Below, one piece after another: positions 1 through 8,149 of a stretch of 64,000 bases of DNA (position 1 is the first letter of the stretch; each line of letters begins with the position of its first letter). Under the pieces are notes generated by a model. It saw nothing but the letters and a program-made list of their open reading frames with translations. It was not told where the DNA came from and did not search any database. The position numbers and the translations under genes are program-made. Source of the stretch: Diaminobutyricibacter sp049994905. Lineage in GTDB: Bacteria > Actinomycetota > Actinomycetes > Actinomycetales > Microbacteriaceae. Where the stretch lies: the NCBI RefSeq assembly GCF_049994905.1, contig NZ_CP188258.1, positions 1,984,001 to 2,048,000 on the forward strand, given 5' to 3'.

Positions 1-343
1 CCATCCTCGAGTTGCCTGGCCAGCGCATCCGGATCGGCCTTCGGACTCATCAGGTCGTTGCCGCCGACCATCACCGACACGAGGTCGGCGTGCAGGGCGA
101 TCGCGCGCGGGATCTGGTCGTCGACGACGTGCGAGATCCGCCGCCCCGCACCGCGAGGTTCGCGAACTCGAAGGATGTCCGGCCCAGCCGTGCGTGCCCG
201 TCCAGGATCACAGCGAGACGGTCTGCCCACCCCAGCCACTCGACGCCTGGGGCCGGGCCCATCCTCGCAGGCGCAGGGTCGCAGAACCCCTCGGTGATCG
301 AATCACCCAGGGCGACGTATCTGGTCCACGCGGCTCCGCTCAC
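1..343 (-). pseudogene. SGNH/GDSL hydrolase, 5' part, frameshifted and cut by window edge
   Basis: Reading leftwards from a GTG at 343, the protein begins with SGNH block I (RYVALGDSITEG) and reaches the block II region (FANLAVRG). About positions 138-146 the frame breaks: the next frame continues with RISHVVDDQIPRA and the block III signature GGND followed by LMSPKADPDALARQLED. One missing base in the run gcggggcggcgg explains the shift. SGNH proteins are serine esterases or lipases that use the block I Ser and a downstream Asp/His pair, which would lie outside the window. It is either a real pseudogene or a sequencing error in a GC run. The start is uncertain because no good ribosome site is visible. 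Confidence 0.72.
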
Positions 344-491
344 GCAACAAATTCTCGTGGCGCACGGGCGCGCACGGGGTCGCACGGGGCATCCGCCGTG
401 CACTCGTCTCCCGTTATTCGCCCGCCGTACACTGAACAGAGGAAGCGCGACACCGAGGGTTTGCCTGCGCGTCACATGCCGGGAGGATTCG

Positions 492-752
492 ATGGAACTC
501 AGGCTCTACACGTCGGCCTTCTGCGAGCCGTGCATGCAGACGAGAGCGGTGCTCGCCGAGGTGGAACGCCTCGTGCCGGAAGCGCGGGTCACCGAGCGCG
601 ACGTCGCCCGTTACATCGATTCGGCGGAGGCCGACGGTATCCGTCTCACGCCGACCGTGATCGTGAACAACGCCGACGGGGTCGAGGTGTTCCGGGCGGA
701 AGGGGTGCCGACACTGCAGCAGGTTCTGGTGGCGGCCGCGAAAGCGATCTGA
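492..752 (+). CDS. glutaredoxin/thioredoxin-fold small redox protein
   Basis: An 86-residue protein beginning MELRLYTSAFCEPCMQ. It carries a CEPC (CxxC) redox centre at about residues 11-14 and a cis-proline segment (TPTVIVNN) at about 57, the two landmarks of the thioredoxin fold. The length suits glutaredoxin-like or NrdH-like actinobacterial proteins. The ATG at 492 is chosen because GGGAGG lies six bases upstream; longer readings enter non-coding sequence. It probably exchanges thiols with an unidentified cytosolic partner. It is followed at once by a tRNA gene and has no operon partner, so the specific substrate cannot be inferred. Confidence 0.8.
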   Translation: MELRLYTSAFCEPCMQTRAVLAEVERLVPEARVTERDVARYIDSAEADGIRLTPTVIVNNADGVEVFRAEGVPTLQQVLVAAAKAI

Positions 753-782
753 CCCCATCCGGTATCGTTGAGGCGGTTGAGC

Positions 783-855
783 GCCCCCGTAGCTCAGCGG
801 ATAGAGCAGGAGCCTTCTAATCTCTTGGTCGCAGGTTCGATTCCTGCCGGGGGCA
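783..855 (+). tRNA. tRNA-Arg (anticodon TCT)
   Basis: A 7-bp acceptor stem GCCCCCG/CGGGGGC, a D arm (GCTCAGCGGATAGAGC), anticodon loop CTTCTAA with TCT, and T arm GCAGGTTCGATTCCTGC. The discriminator is A; CCA is not encoded (ACCG follows). The anticodon stem is weak: GGAGC against TCTCT gives one G:T pair and a C:T mismatch next to the loop. The rest of the cloverleaf is sound, so it is called functional. Confidence 0.93.
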
Positions 856-891
856 CCGTTTGCTGCGAGTGGTTGCCAGTGGCGTGCCGAT

Positions 892-956
892 GCGATCGGT
901 TGCCACAAATCCACGGTTCCCTGCGATCAGGCCGCGAACTATTGGCAACCAATCGC
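892..956. repeat. long-armed inverted repeat between tRNA-Arg and MFS gene
   Basis: Arms gcgatcggttgcca (892-905) and tggcaaccaatcgc (943-956) pair at 13 of 14 positions around a 37-base loop. It lies where transcription from the tRNA and the opposing MFS gene converge. It could act as a bidirectional terminator, but the loop is long for an intrinsic terminator and there is no T-run. Confidence 0.5.
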
Positions 957-970
957 GGTGGAGCAGCCCC

Positions 971-2317
971 TCACAGGTGTTCGACGGTCTTGCCCGCGCG
1001 CGTGACGATGGTGACCTGCGGCCGCACCCCGCGCAGGCTGAACCGCAGCCGCAGCTGCGCACTCCGCGCGATCAGTGCCGCGATGACCACGGCCGCCACC
1101 GCCGGCACGAGTCCGGAGATCGCCATAGCGATGTGCGGCCCGAACTGCTCGACCACCCATCCCATGAGCGGGCCGCCGATCGCCTGCCCGCCGAGCAGCA
1201 CGAGGATGTACAGCGAGATCACCCGACCGCGGATCTGCACGTTCGACGACATCTGCACGAGCGAGTTCGCACCGGTGATGAAGAGGAGGTTGGCGACCCC
1301 CATCCCGACGAGGAGCACGCTGAAGCTGATCTCGTTGGGCGCCAGCCCGGCGATCGCCTGCACGACGCCGAGGCCGACAGCCGTCCCCACGACCATGGAC
1401 AGCCGGATGCTCGTGCGGCGGGTCGATGCGATCGCACCGGTGAGCGCACCCGCGGCTACAAGGGCATTGAAGAACCCATAGCCTTTGGCGCCGACATCGA
1501 ACACGTTGTTCGCATACGCCGCGAGGAACACCGGCATGTTGAACGCGAAGACGGCGAGCACCGCCACCATGATGACGGTCCAGAAGATCACCGGCTTGCT
1601 GCGCACGTAGCGGATGCCTTCGGCGAGTTGGCCTTTACCCCGTGGCGCTGCGGGAGCGGCGTGCAGCTGGGATCGGTTGAGCGAGAGCAGCGCCGCGACG
1701 ACCGTGAGGCAGGCCACGCTGTTGATGGCGAACGACCAGCCGGCGCCGACGGCGGTGATCAGAATGCCGCCGACGGCCGGGCCGATCAGGCCGCCGAGCT
1801 GGAAGATCGACGAGTTCAGGCTGATCGCGTTGCGCAGGTAGTGCGGCCCGACGAGTTCGTTGACGAAGACCTGCCGCGCCGGGTTGTCGATGACCGTGAC
1901 CAGGCCGAGCACGAATGAGATCACATACACGTGCCAGACCTGAATCGATCCGGTGAGTGTCAGGGCCGCGAGGATGGCGGCGAGAACCGCCGCGGCCGAC
2001 TGGCTGCAGATGAGCAGGCGCTGCTTCGGGTAACGGTCGGCGATGACGCCTCCCCAGAGTCCGAACAGGAGCATGGGGGTGAACTGCATTGCCACGGTGA
2101 CGCCGACGGCGGCGACACTTCCGGACAGCTGCAGTACGAGCCAGTCCATTGCGATGCGCTGCATCCACACGGCGGTGTTGGCCACGAGGTTCGACCCCGC
2201 GAACTTGCGGTAGTTCGGCACCTTCAGTGAGATGAGCGTCTCACGCCAGGGCGGACGTGCACTCAGGACGGGCATGGGGCCGGTAGGCGGGGCTGCTGCG
2301 GTGTGAGGCGGTGTCAC
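971..2317 (-). CDS. MFS transporter (DHA3/enterobactin-exporter-like)
   Basis: A 448-residue polytopic membrane protein with about 12 hydrophobic segments. The first two thirds show MFS landmarks, including the loop 2-3 signature (GVIADRYPKQRLL) and NPARQVFVNELVG, typical of the MFS_3/DHA3 exporter group that moves drugs or siderophores outward by proton antiport. The ATG at 2317 gives a proline-rich cytosolic N-terminus of about 25 residues before RETLISLKVPNYRKF, where homologues usually begin. It is divergent from a LysR-type gene with a short shared intergenic region, so that regulator is a plausible controller. The substrate is not predictable from sequence. Confidence 0.87.
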   Translation of the reverse strand: MTPPHTAAAPPTGPMPVLSARPPWRETLISLKVPNYRKFAGSNLVANTAVWMQRIAMDWLVLQLSGSVAAVGVTVAMQFTPMLLFGLWGGVIADRYPKQRLLICSQSAAAVLAAILAALTLTGSIQVWHVYVISFVLGLVTVIDNPARQVFVNELVGPHYLRNAISLNSSIFQLGGLIGPAVGGILITAVGAGWSFAINSVACLTVVAALLSLNRSQLHAAPAAPRGKGQLAEGIRYVRSKPVIFWTVIMVAVLAVFAFNMPVFLAAYANNVFDVGAKGYGFFNALVAAGALTGAIASTRRTSIRLSMVVGTAVGLGVVQAIAGLAPNEISFSVLLVGMGVANLLFITGANSLVQMSSNVQIRGRVISLYILVLLGGQAIGGPLMGWVVEQFGPHIAMAISGLVPAVAAVVIAALIARSAQLRLRFSLRGVRPQVTIVTRAGKTVEHL

Positions 2318-2457
2318 TGTCGTTCCTGCGAGTCGAGTGTCGGATGCGGTTTCGTATGAGTGGTGTCGCGGTGACTCTTCGACGCTACGCCCCGGGCGAG
2401 CATTCTCCGGCTAAATTGAACCTATAACTCCTATTGGATTATCGAATGGATGCTCCC

Positions 2458-3312
2458 ATGTTCGATCCCGTCCTCCTGCAGACCTTCCTCGCGGTCGCCG
2501 AGACACGCAGCTTCACCCGGGCGGCCGCCCGTCTGGGCATCAGCCAGCCCACCGTGAGCCAGCAGGTGCGCCGCCTCGAGCAGGCGGCGAAACGGCAGCT
2601 GGTCGCCCGCGACACCCGCGAAGTGCGCCTCACCGACAACGGGGATGCGATGGCCGGCTTCGCGCGCGCCATCCTCGCTGCCCACGCCGAGGCCACCAGC
2701 TACTTCAGCGGTTCGGCGATGCGTGGTCGCCTGCGTTTCGGGGCGGCCGACGACCTTGCGATCACGCAGCTGCCGCGCATCCTGCGGCACTTCCGCCAGC
2801 AGCATCCTCAGATCAATCTCGAGCTGACGGTCGACCAGTCAGGGCCACTGCACCGCAAGCTGAAGTCGGGGCACCTCGACCTCATCTTCATCAAGCAGAA
2901 CCCCGGCACGACCGACGGAACCGTGGTCGCGACGGATGCCCTGGTGTGGGTCGGCCAGGAGAAGACCCTGATCGACCCGGACCAGCCGCTGCCGCTGATC
3001 GCCTACCAGGGTCCGAGCATCAGCCGCCAGATCGCGATCGATGCACTCGAGGCGGCCGGCCGCACCTGGCGGATCACCTGCAACACCCGCGAGGTCAACG
3101 GCGTGCTCGCGGCGGTTCGCGCGGGCATCGGGGTCGCGGTGTTCCCGCAGACGCTCATCCCGTCCGACCTCGTCAAGGTGACGAACCGTTTCGGCCTGCC
3201 GGAACTCGGACACGTCGACTTCACCCTGCTGTCGAACCCGCTGGCGCCGAGGGAACCCGTGGATGCGCTGACGGCGGCCATCATCGGGCGCACGCTGACG
3301 CGGACACCCTGA
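2458..3312 (+). CDS. LysR-family transcriptional regulator
   Basis: A protein of about 284 residues with the classic LysR winged-helix N-terminus (LLQTFLAVAETRSFTRAA, LGISQPTVSQQVRRLE) and a C-terminal substrate-binding domain of periplasmic-protein type. It starts MFDPVLLQTF, which aligns with the usual LysR start; an in-frame ATG at 2446 and a TTG at 2434 are alternatives, and none has a strong ribosome site. It is divergent from the MFS exporter, the normal arrangement for a LysR gene and its target. It ends three bases before the stop of the convergent antiporter gene. The effector is unknown. Confidence 0.9.
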   Translation: MFDPVLLQTFLAVAETRSFTRAAARLGISQPTVSQQVRRLEQAAKRQLVARDTREVRLTDNGDAMAGFARAILAAHAEATSYFSGSAMRGRLRFGAADDLAITQLPRILRHFRQQHPQINLELTVDQSGPLHRKLKSGHLDLIFIKQNPGTTDGTVVATDALVWVGQEKTLIDPDQPLPLIAYQGPSISRQIAIDALEAAGRTWRITCNTREVNGVLAAVRAGIGVAVFPQTLIPSDLVKVTNRFGLPELGHVDFTLLSNPLAPREPVDALTAAIIGRTLTRTP

Positions 3313-3315
3313 AGC

Positions 3316-4536
3316 TCAGGCTTCGGTCGGAACGTCGACGTCCGAGTCCGGGGGAAGGATCCCGCCGTCGGAGGAGCGTCTGCGCTGTCCGAGCGCGACG
3401 AGCGGGAACACCAGGACGGAGAGCATCCCGGCCCCCACCAGCGCCGTGGCGGTGCCCGGCTTGAGATCGCCTTCCTTCAGGCCGATGTTCGTGACCGCGA
3501 CGATGATCGGCAGCGCGGTGGCGCTGAACAGAACCATCGCACGCCGGTCCGCCCACGTCGACCCGACGGGAAGCGCGAAGGTCCCCGGGATGCCTCGCAC
3601 GATCAGGAAGAGCACGAGGAAGATCGGCAGCAGCAGGAGCGCATGAGGGTCGGTGACCAGGGCCTTCAGATTGAACGTGATCCCCGTGTTGATGAAGAAG
3701 ATCGGCACGAAGAAGCCGAAGGCGACCGCTTCGAGCTTGCCTTCGATGACTTTCGCATCCGCCTCGCTTGCTCCCTTCAGCAGGATCCGGCAGATGACAC
3801 CGGCCGTGAACGCACCGAGCAGCATGTCGAGTCCGAGCGCGATGCTGAGCCCGAGGAGGGCGACGATCACGAGGACGACAAAACGCACAGCGAACTGGCC
3901 ACTGGTGTGAAGGGTCGCCGTCACGAGGCGGTGGAACCGTGCATGGGTGCCGCGGGATGCCAGGAAGATCGCGAGCGCGGCGACGACGGCGAACCCGATG
4001 AGCACCAGCGTTGCAACGCCAGGTCGCCGGCCGCTCAGGAAAAGTGAGATGGCAATGAGCGGCCCGAACTCGCCCGCCGCGCCGACCGCCGTCACCGCGC
4101 GGCCGAACGGCGTGGACAGCTCGCCCGCGTCACGCAGCACGGGCATGAGGGTGCCCAGAGCCGTCGAGCACAGCGCTACCCCGACGAACACCCCGGCCGC
4201 GACGGTCGGCGCGAGCAGAATCCCGAGGATGACGCCCGCAGCGAGCGAGATGAGCCAGCCGAGCCCCGCCCGGTTCAGCGGGCGACCCTTGATCGCGGCG
4301 AAGTCGATCTCGTTGCCGGCCATGAAGAAGAGGAAGGCGAGGCCGAAATTGGCCAGCGCATCCACGAACTGGCTGTGTGGCACCCAGCCGAGAACACTCG
4401 GACCGACGATGAGCCCCAGGACGATCTCGAAGACGACCAGCGGTATCTTCGCGACCCTGCCGATCCAGCTCGCCAGCAGAGGTGCCGCGGCTGCGAGCAA
4501 CGGCACGATGATCAGCGCGTTCAGTGAGTCGATCAT
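3316..4536 (-). CDS. cation:proton antiporter (CPA2 / Na+/H+ exchanger family)
   Basis: A 406-residue membrane protein with 11-12 hydrophobic segments of the Na_H_exchanger family. Recognisable stretches are FEIVLGLIVGPSVLGW, the half-helix LAFLFFMAGNEIDF and CSTALGTLMPVLRDAG. It lacks the C-terminal TrkA-N domain of KefB/KefC, so it is the short antiporter type. It would exchange Na+ or K+ for protons at the cytoplasmic membrane. The C-terminal 25 residues are polar and acidic. It stands alone, convergent with the LysR gene and divergent from nadE. Confidence 0.88.
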   Translation of the reverse strand: MIDSLNALIIVPLLAAAAPLLASWIGRVAKIPLVVFEIVLGLIVGPSVLGWVPHSQFVDALANFGLAFLFFMAGNEIDFAAIKGRPLNRAGLGWLISLAAGVILGILLAPTVAAGVFVGVALCSTALGTLMPVLRDAGELSTPFGRAVTAVGAAGEFGPLIAISLFLSGRRPGVATLVLIGFAVVAALAIFLASRGTHARFHRLVTATLHTSGQFAVRFVVLVIVALLGLSIALGLDMLLGAFTAGVICRILLKGASEADAKVIEGKLEAVAFGFFVPIFFINTGITFNLKALVTDPHALLLLPIFLVLFLIVRGIPGTFALPVGSTWADRRAMVLFSATALPIIVAVTNIGLKEGDLKPGTATALVGAGMLSVLVFPLVALGQRRRSSDGGILPPDSDVDVPTEA

Positions 4537-4624
4537 GACACGGATGCTATTGCCGCCCCGGTGGCGCGTCTACGTCGGGCGGCGTGTTCACACAGCCGAA
4601 ACAGGCCCGTACTACCCTGCTGCT

Positions 4625-5470
4625 ATGCGTGACCTCCAGGCTCTCATCATCGAAGAACTCAACGTCAGCCCCGCAATCGATCCTGCAGATCAGGTCGAGA
4701 AGAGGGTCGGCTTCCTCGTGGACTATGTGAAGGCGACCGGCGCATCCGGTTTCGTCCTCGGTATCAGCGGCGGACAGGATTCGTCGCTCGCCGGGCGGCT
4801 CAGCCAGCTCGCCGTCGAGCGGCTCGCTCAGGAGGGGATCGAGGCCGAGTTCATCGCGGTGCGGCTCCCATACTCCGTGCAGCGCGACGAGGAGGATGCG
4901 CAGCTCGCGCTGAGCTTCATCCAGCCGCGCCGGTCGGTCACGTTCAACATCCAGCGCGGTGTCGATGGCTTCGAGGCCGAGTATCCGGATGCGATGGGCG
5001 GCGAGACCATGTCGGACTTCACCAAAGGCAACGCGAAGGCCCGCGCCCGCATGATTGCGCAGTACGCCATCGCCGGGCAGCGCCGCCTCCTCGTCGTCGG
5101 CACGGACCACGCTGCCGAGGCGGTCACCGGTTTCTTCACCAAGTACGGCGACGGCGGAACAGACGTCCTCCCACTCACCGGACTCACCAAACGTCAGGGT
5201 CGGGCGCTTCTCGAGTTTCTGGATGCTCCGTCGCGCCTCTACCTCAAGGCCCCGACCGCTGACCTGCTCGACCACACACCGGGCCAGACCGACGAGGACA
5301 ATCTCGGCCTCAGCTACGCGGACATCGATGACTTCCTCGAAGGCAAGGACGTGACCGACGAGGTCGCTTCGGCCATCGAGAACCGCTATCTCGCGACCGA
5401 ACACAAGCGTCGCGTTCCGGTGAGCATGTTCGACGAGTGGTGGCACGAGCGCGGCGGCTACTCGAAGTAG
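4625..5470 (+). CDS. nadE: NH3-dependent NAD+ synthetase
   Basis: A 281-residue enzyme that makes NAD+ from deamido-NAD+, ATP and ammonia in the cytosol. The ATP-pyrophosphatase P-loop (GISGGQDSSLAG) is at about residues 46-57. The deamido-NAD and ATP-binding stretches KGNAKARARMIAQYAIA and GTDHAAEAVTGFFTKYGDGG follow. Length and order match the single-domain ammonia-dependent form; there is no N-terminal glutaminase domain. The ATG at 4625 precedes MRDLQALIIEELNV, the usual start. The gene stands alone and is followed by a perfect hairpin terminator. Confidence 0.96.
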   Translation: MRDLQALIIEELNVSPAIDPADQVEKRVGFLVDYVKATGASGFVLGISGGQDSSLAGRLSQLAVERLAQEGIEAEFIAVRLPYSVQRDEEDAQLALSFIQPRRSVTFNIQRGVDGFEAEYPDAMGGETMSDFTKGNAKARARMIAQYAIAGQRRLLVVGTDHAAEAVTGFFTKYGDGGTDVLPLTGLTKRQGRALLEFLDAPSRLYLKAPTADLLDHTPGQTDEDNLGLSYADIDDFLEGKDVTDEVASAIENRYLATEHKRRVPVSMFDEWWHERGGYSK

Positions 5471-5485
5471 AGCCGACGGTACAGA

Positions 5486-5527
5486 CGAGGGCGGGGCCGG
5501 TGGAATCGACCACCGGCCCCGCCCTCG
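5486..5527. terminator. bidirectional hairpin terminator
   Basis: A perfect 18-bp stem (5486-5503 with 5510-5527) around the six-base loop aatcga. It lies 15 bases after nadE and 10 bases after the stop of the convergent membrane-protein gene, so it can serve both. There is no long T-run, as is common in actinobacteria. Confidence 0.85.
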
Positions 5528-5537
5528 TGATGAACCC

Positions 5538-6230
5538 TTAGCCGACCGGCGTGTAGCGCTGGGTCGGTGCGGTGTCCGTGCTCTCCTCGGCAACGCCGGG
5601 TGCGGACGCCGCGGCCGGCTCGGCGCGGAATGCTGGCTCCGGCACCTTCTCGGCCGGCGCGCCCGCGTGCTGTTCGTGGTGCTGCTGGGCGACCCACGCA
5701 TCCTGCTGCGCGAGCAACGCACGCTCGGTGTCCGAGTTCTCGAACCGCCAGCGCTCGAGGTCGCCCTGGAAGATGCGACGTGCGCGCGACGGGTTGTTCT
5801 GCCACTCGATGAGCCGATCGCGGAACTCGGCGACGGCCGGGTCGAGCTGGTAGCCGAACGTCGCTGAGCTGCGCTTGAGCTCGGCGAGCTGGTGGCCGGC
5901 CCAGTTGGCCGCGATGCCTGAGCCCTTGATGGGCAGGAGGCGCACCATGATGTCGGCCTGGCCGACCGCGCGGTCGGAGAGGACCTGTTCGCCGGGGGTC
6001 AGGGAGTTCCATACGGATGCTTCGGTCGCCGCATCGACGAGGGCCGCGATGGCCGACGCCTTCTGCTGGCGGTCCGTGCGGGAGAGCAGGCCCTTGATCG
6101 CACCTCTGGCGATCCAGGCTGCCAGCAACCCGGAGATGATCACGGCGACCGCGAGCACAACCGCGTTGAAGATCGCCGGCTGTGCGCCGGACGAAAGAAG
6201 CCAGTCTACGAAGTCATTCCACCACTGCAT
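5538..6230 (-). CDS. membrane-anchored hypothetical protein
   Basis: A 230-residue protein starting MQWWNDFVDWLLSSGAQP. One hydrophobic helix (AVVLAVAVIISGLLAAWIA) at about residues 25-44 anchors it. A soluble region of about 140 residues follows, rich in charged and Trp/Arg residues (EFRDRLIEWQNNPSRARRIF). The last 50 residues are Ala/Pro/Glu-rich and probably disordered. The ATG at 6230 is preferred because upstream sequence is repetitive and poorly coding. I do not recognise a family with an assigned function. The nearest neighbours give no pathway hint. Confidence 0.75.
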   Translation of the reverse strand: MQWWNDFVDWLLSSGAQPAIFNAVVLAVAVIISGLLAAWIARGAIKGLLSRTDRQQKASAIAALVDAATEASVWNSLTPGEQVLSDRAVGQADIMVRLLPIKGSGIAANWAGHQLAELKRSSATFGYQLDPAVAEFRDRLIEWQNNPSRARRIFQGDLERWRFENSDTERALLAQQDAWVAQQHHEQHAGAPAEKVPEPAFRAEPAAASAPGVAEESTDTAPTQRYTPVG

Positions 6231-6294
6231 GTTCGGATGGTACCTGCGCGGGTCCGGATCGCTTGGATGCGCGCCCGCAGTGTCGCAGACTGGC

Positions 6295-6334
6295 CTGTCC
6301 GCCTGTCCGTCCTTCCGTCCAACCGTCCGACCGT
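6295..6334. repeat. 8-bp tandem repeat, five degenerate copies
   Basis: CTGTCCGC, CTGTCCGT, CCTTCCGT, CCAACCGT and CCGACCGT lie head to tail with no spacer. The block sits between the stop of the aldo-keto reductase gene and the start of the membrane-protein gene, both on the minus strand. It could be a slippage-prone satellite or regulatory spacer; no function can be assigned. Confidence 0.7.
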
Positions 6335-6342
6335 CAGCCGGG

Positions 6343-7353
6343 TCAGGCGAAGTGCTCGGTGCCGTCGACGGCGAGGGGATCGATCGCTGCGAGCTCGTCG
6401 GACGTGAGTGGAGGCGCGTCCAGCGCGGCGACGTTCTGTTCGAGCTGGGCGACGCTCGAAGCCCCGATGAGTGCACTCGTCACCTGCGGGTGACGGAGGA
6501 CCCAGGTGAGAGCGAGCTGCGCGAGTGTCTGCCCGCGGCCCGCCGCGATGTCGTTGAGTGCCCTGGCGAGTTCCAGGTAGGCCGGACTCAGCTGCTTCTC
6601 CGACAGGAAGATGCTGGTGGCGGCCCGGGAGTCGCTCGGAACGTGCCCGTCGAGGTAGCGGTCGGTCAGCATCCCTTGCGCGAGCGGGGAGTACACGATG
6701 CTGCCGACGCCGAGTTCGTCGAGTACGGGAAAGAGTCCGTTCTCGATGTGACGATCGAACATGGAGTAACGAGGCTGGTGGATGAGCAGGGGCACCTTGT
6801 GCTCGGCCAGCGCTGCAGCCGCGGCGCGGGTCTGCTCGGGGTCGTAGTTGGAGACTCCGACATAGAGGGCCTTGCCCTGCTGCACCGCGGTCGCCAGAGC
6901 GCCCATCGTCTCTGCGATCGGGGTGTCGGGGTCTGGGCGGTGCGAATAGAAGATGTCGACGTAGTCGAGGCCCAGGCGGCCGAGGCTCTGATCGAGCGAC
7001 GACAGGAGGTTCTTGCGCGATCCCCACTCGCCGTACGGACCGGGCCACATGTAATACCCGGCCTTGGACGAGACGATGATCTCGTCGCGGAACGGGCGCA
7101 GGTCTTCGTTGAAGATGCGGCCGAAGTTGGCCTCAGCGCTTCCCGCGGGAGGCCCGTAGTTGTTCGCCAGGTCGAAGTGGGTGATGCCGAGGTCGAACGC
7201 GCGGCGCACGATCGCGCGCTGGGTGTCGATCGGACGCTCGTGGCCGAAATTGTGCCAGAGGCCGAGGGAGAGTTCCGGCAGTCTCAGGCCGCTCCGTCCG
7301 GTGCGGTTGTAGGTCATCGAGTCGTAGCGGTCCGCAGCGGGGGCGTATGTCAT
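6343..7353 (-). CDS. mgrA: aldo/keto reductase, L-glyceraldehyde 3-phosphate reductase type
   Basis: A 336-residue cytosolic NADPH-dependent oxidoreductase of the YghZ/MgrA group. It shows the AKR motifs in order: FDLANNYGPPAGSAE (catalytic Asp and Tyr), KAGYYMWPGPYG (catalytic Lys), FYSHRPDPDTP (His), and the cofactor segment ALIGASSVAQLEQNVAAL near the C-terminus. Members reduce L-glyceraldehyde 3-phosphate and methylglyoxal-like aldehydes. The ATG at 7353 gives MTYAPAADRYDSMTYNRTG; the internal Met of DSMTYNR is another possible start. The divergent SSB gene begins about 175 bases away. Confidence 0.88.
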   Translation of the reverse strand: MTYAPAADRYDSMTYNRTGRSGLRLPELSLGLWHNFGHERPIDTQRAIVRRAFDLGITHFDLANNYGPPAGSAEANFGRIFNEDLRPFRDEIIVSSKAGYYMWPGPYGEWGSRKNLLSSLDQSLGRLGLDYVDIFYSHRPDPDTPIAETMGALATAVQQGKALYVGVSNYDPEQTRAAAAALAEHKVPLLIHQPRYSMFDRHIENGLFPVLDELGVGSIVYSPLAQGMLTDRYLDGHVPSDSRAATSIFLSEKQLSPAYLELARALNDIAAGRGQTLAQLALTWVLRHPQVTSALIGASSVAQLEQNVAALDAPPLTSDELAAIDPLAVDGTEHFA

Positions 7354-7528
7354 GTCTTCATCGTAGGAGAATGCCGGAGACCGGATGAAAGGGCGGCCAG
7401 TCCTCCACAGGTTGGCTGATGTCGGAGTTATCCACCGGTTGACGGTCTGGATGCCTCTCCGCCATTGCCGCCGTCGAGACTCGAACTCAGGCGCCGATTC
7501 AGGCGTTACGAACTCGAGGAGGCATCCG

Positions 7529-8107
7529 ATGAATGATTCCCTGTCCACCCGCGGCCTGGTGGCCACTGTTCCGAACCACATCGTGACGAGCGAGGGGCTG
7601 CCCATCACGAGCTTCCGGCTGGCGGCATCCCAGCGCAAGTTCAACCGGTCCACCCAGTCGTGGGAGAACGGCGAGACCAACTGGTTCACGGTGACCGCGT
7701 TCCGGCAGCTGGCGATCAACATCGCAGCGTGCGTCGCGAAGGGCGACCGCATCGTCGTCTCGGGCCGGTTGTCCGTGAGGGACTGGGAGAGCGGCGACCG
7801 GAGCGGGACGGTCGTGGAGATCGATGCGGATGCTGTGGGTCACGACCTCACCTGGGGCACGGCGACCTACTCCCGCACCCTGAAACGGTCAGGTCCGCAA
7901 GAAGGCCAGGTCGCAGCCGAGCCGGCGGACGGCTCCTCTTCGACGGCGTGGGATGACGCCGACAAACCGGCACCGGCGGGCGGGCTTCTCACGGCATCTA
8001 CTGAAGTGCTGTCGGATGACGAGGTCGGGGCAGCCGGCGAGCTCACCTCTGAGCTTCCGCTCGACGCCGCCGAAGGTCAGACCGATGAGACAGAGAGCGC
8101 ACCCTAG
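7529..8107 (+). CDS. ssb: single-stranded DNA-binding protein paralogue (SSB-like)
   Basis: A 192-residue protein with an N-terminal OB fold. The stretches ITSFRLAASQRKFN, NWFTVTAFRQLAINIAACVAKGDRIVVSGRLSVRDWE and VVEIDADAVGHDLTWG follow the SSB pattern. The C-terminal half is acidic and low-complexity and ends DETESAP. It lacks the DDDIPF-type tail with which replicative SSBs recruit partners. It is therefore probably the secondary actinobacterial SSB, not the replisome one. The ATG at 7529 has GAGGAGG six bases upstream. Its role may be in stress or competence-like DNA handling; this is inference only. Confidence 0.87.
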   Translation: MNDSLSTRGLVATVPNHIVTSEGLPITSFRLAASQRKFNRSTQSWENGETNWFTVTAFRQLAINIAACVAKGDRIVVSGRLSVRDWESGDRSGTVVEIDADAVGHDLTWGTATYSRTLKRSGPQEGQVAAEPADGSSSTAWDDADKPAPAGGLLTASTEVLSDDEVGAAGELTSELPLDAAEGQTDETESAP

Positions 8108-8149
8108 ACTCTCGAAAAAGGATGTGGGCCGATGCATCAGGGAGCCGCC

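Noticed and set aside
12..820. Long plus-strand readings over the SGNH and glutaredoxin region
   Set aside because: They are Arg/Pro/His-rich shadow translations; real motifs lie in the minus-strand SGNH frame and in the short glutaredoxin frame.
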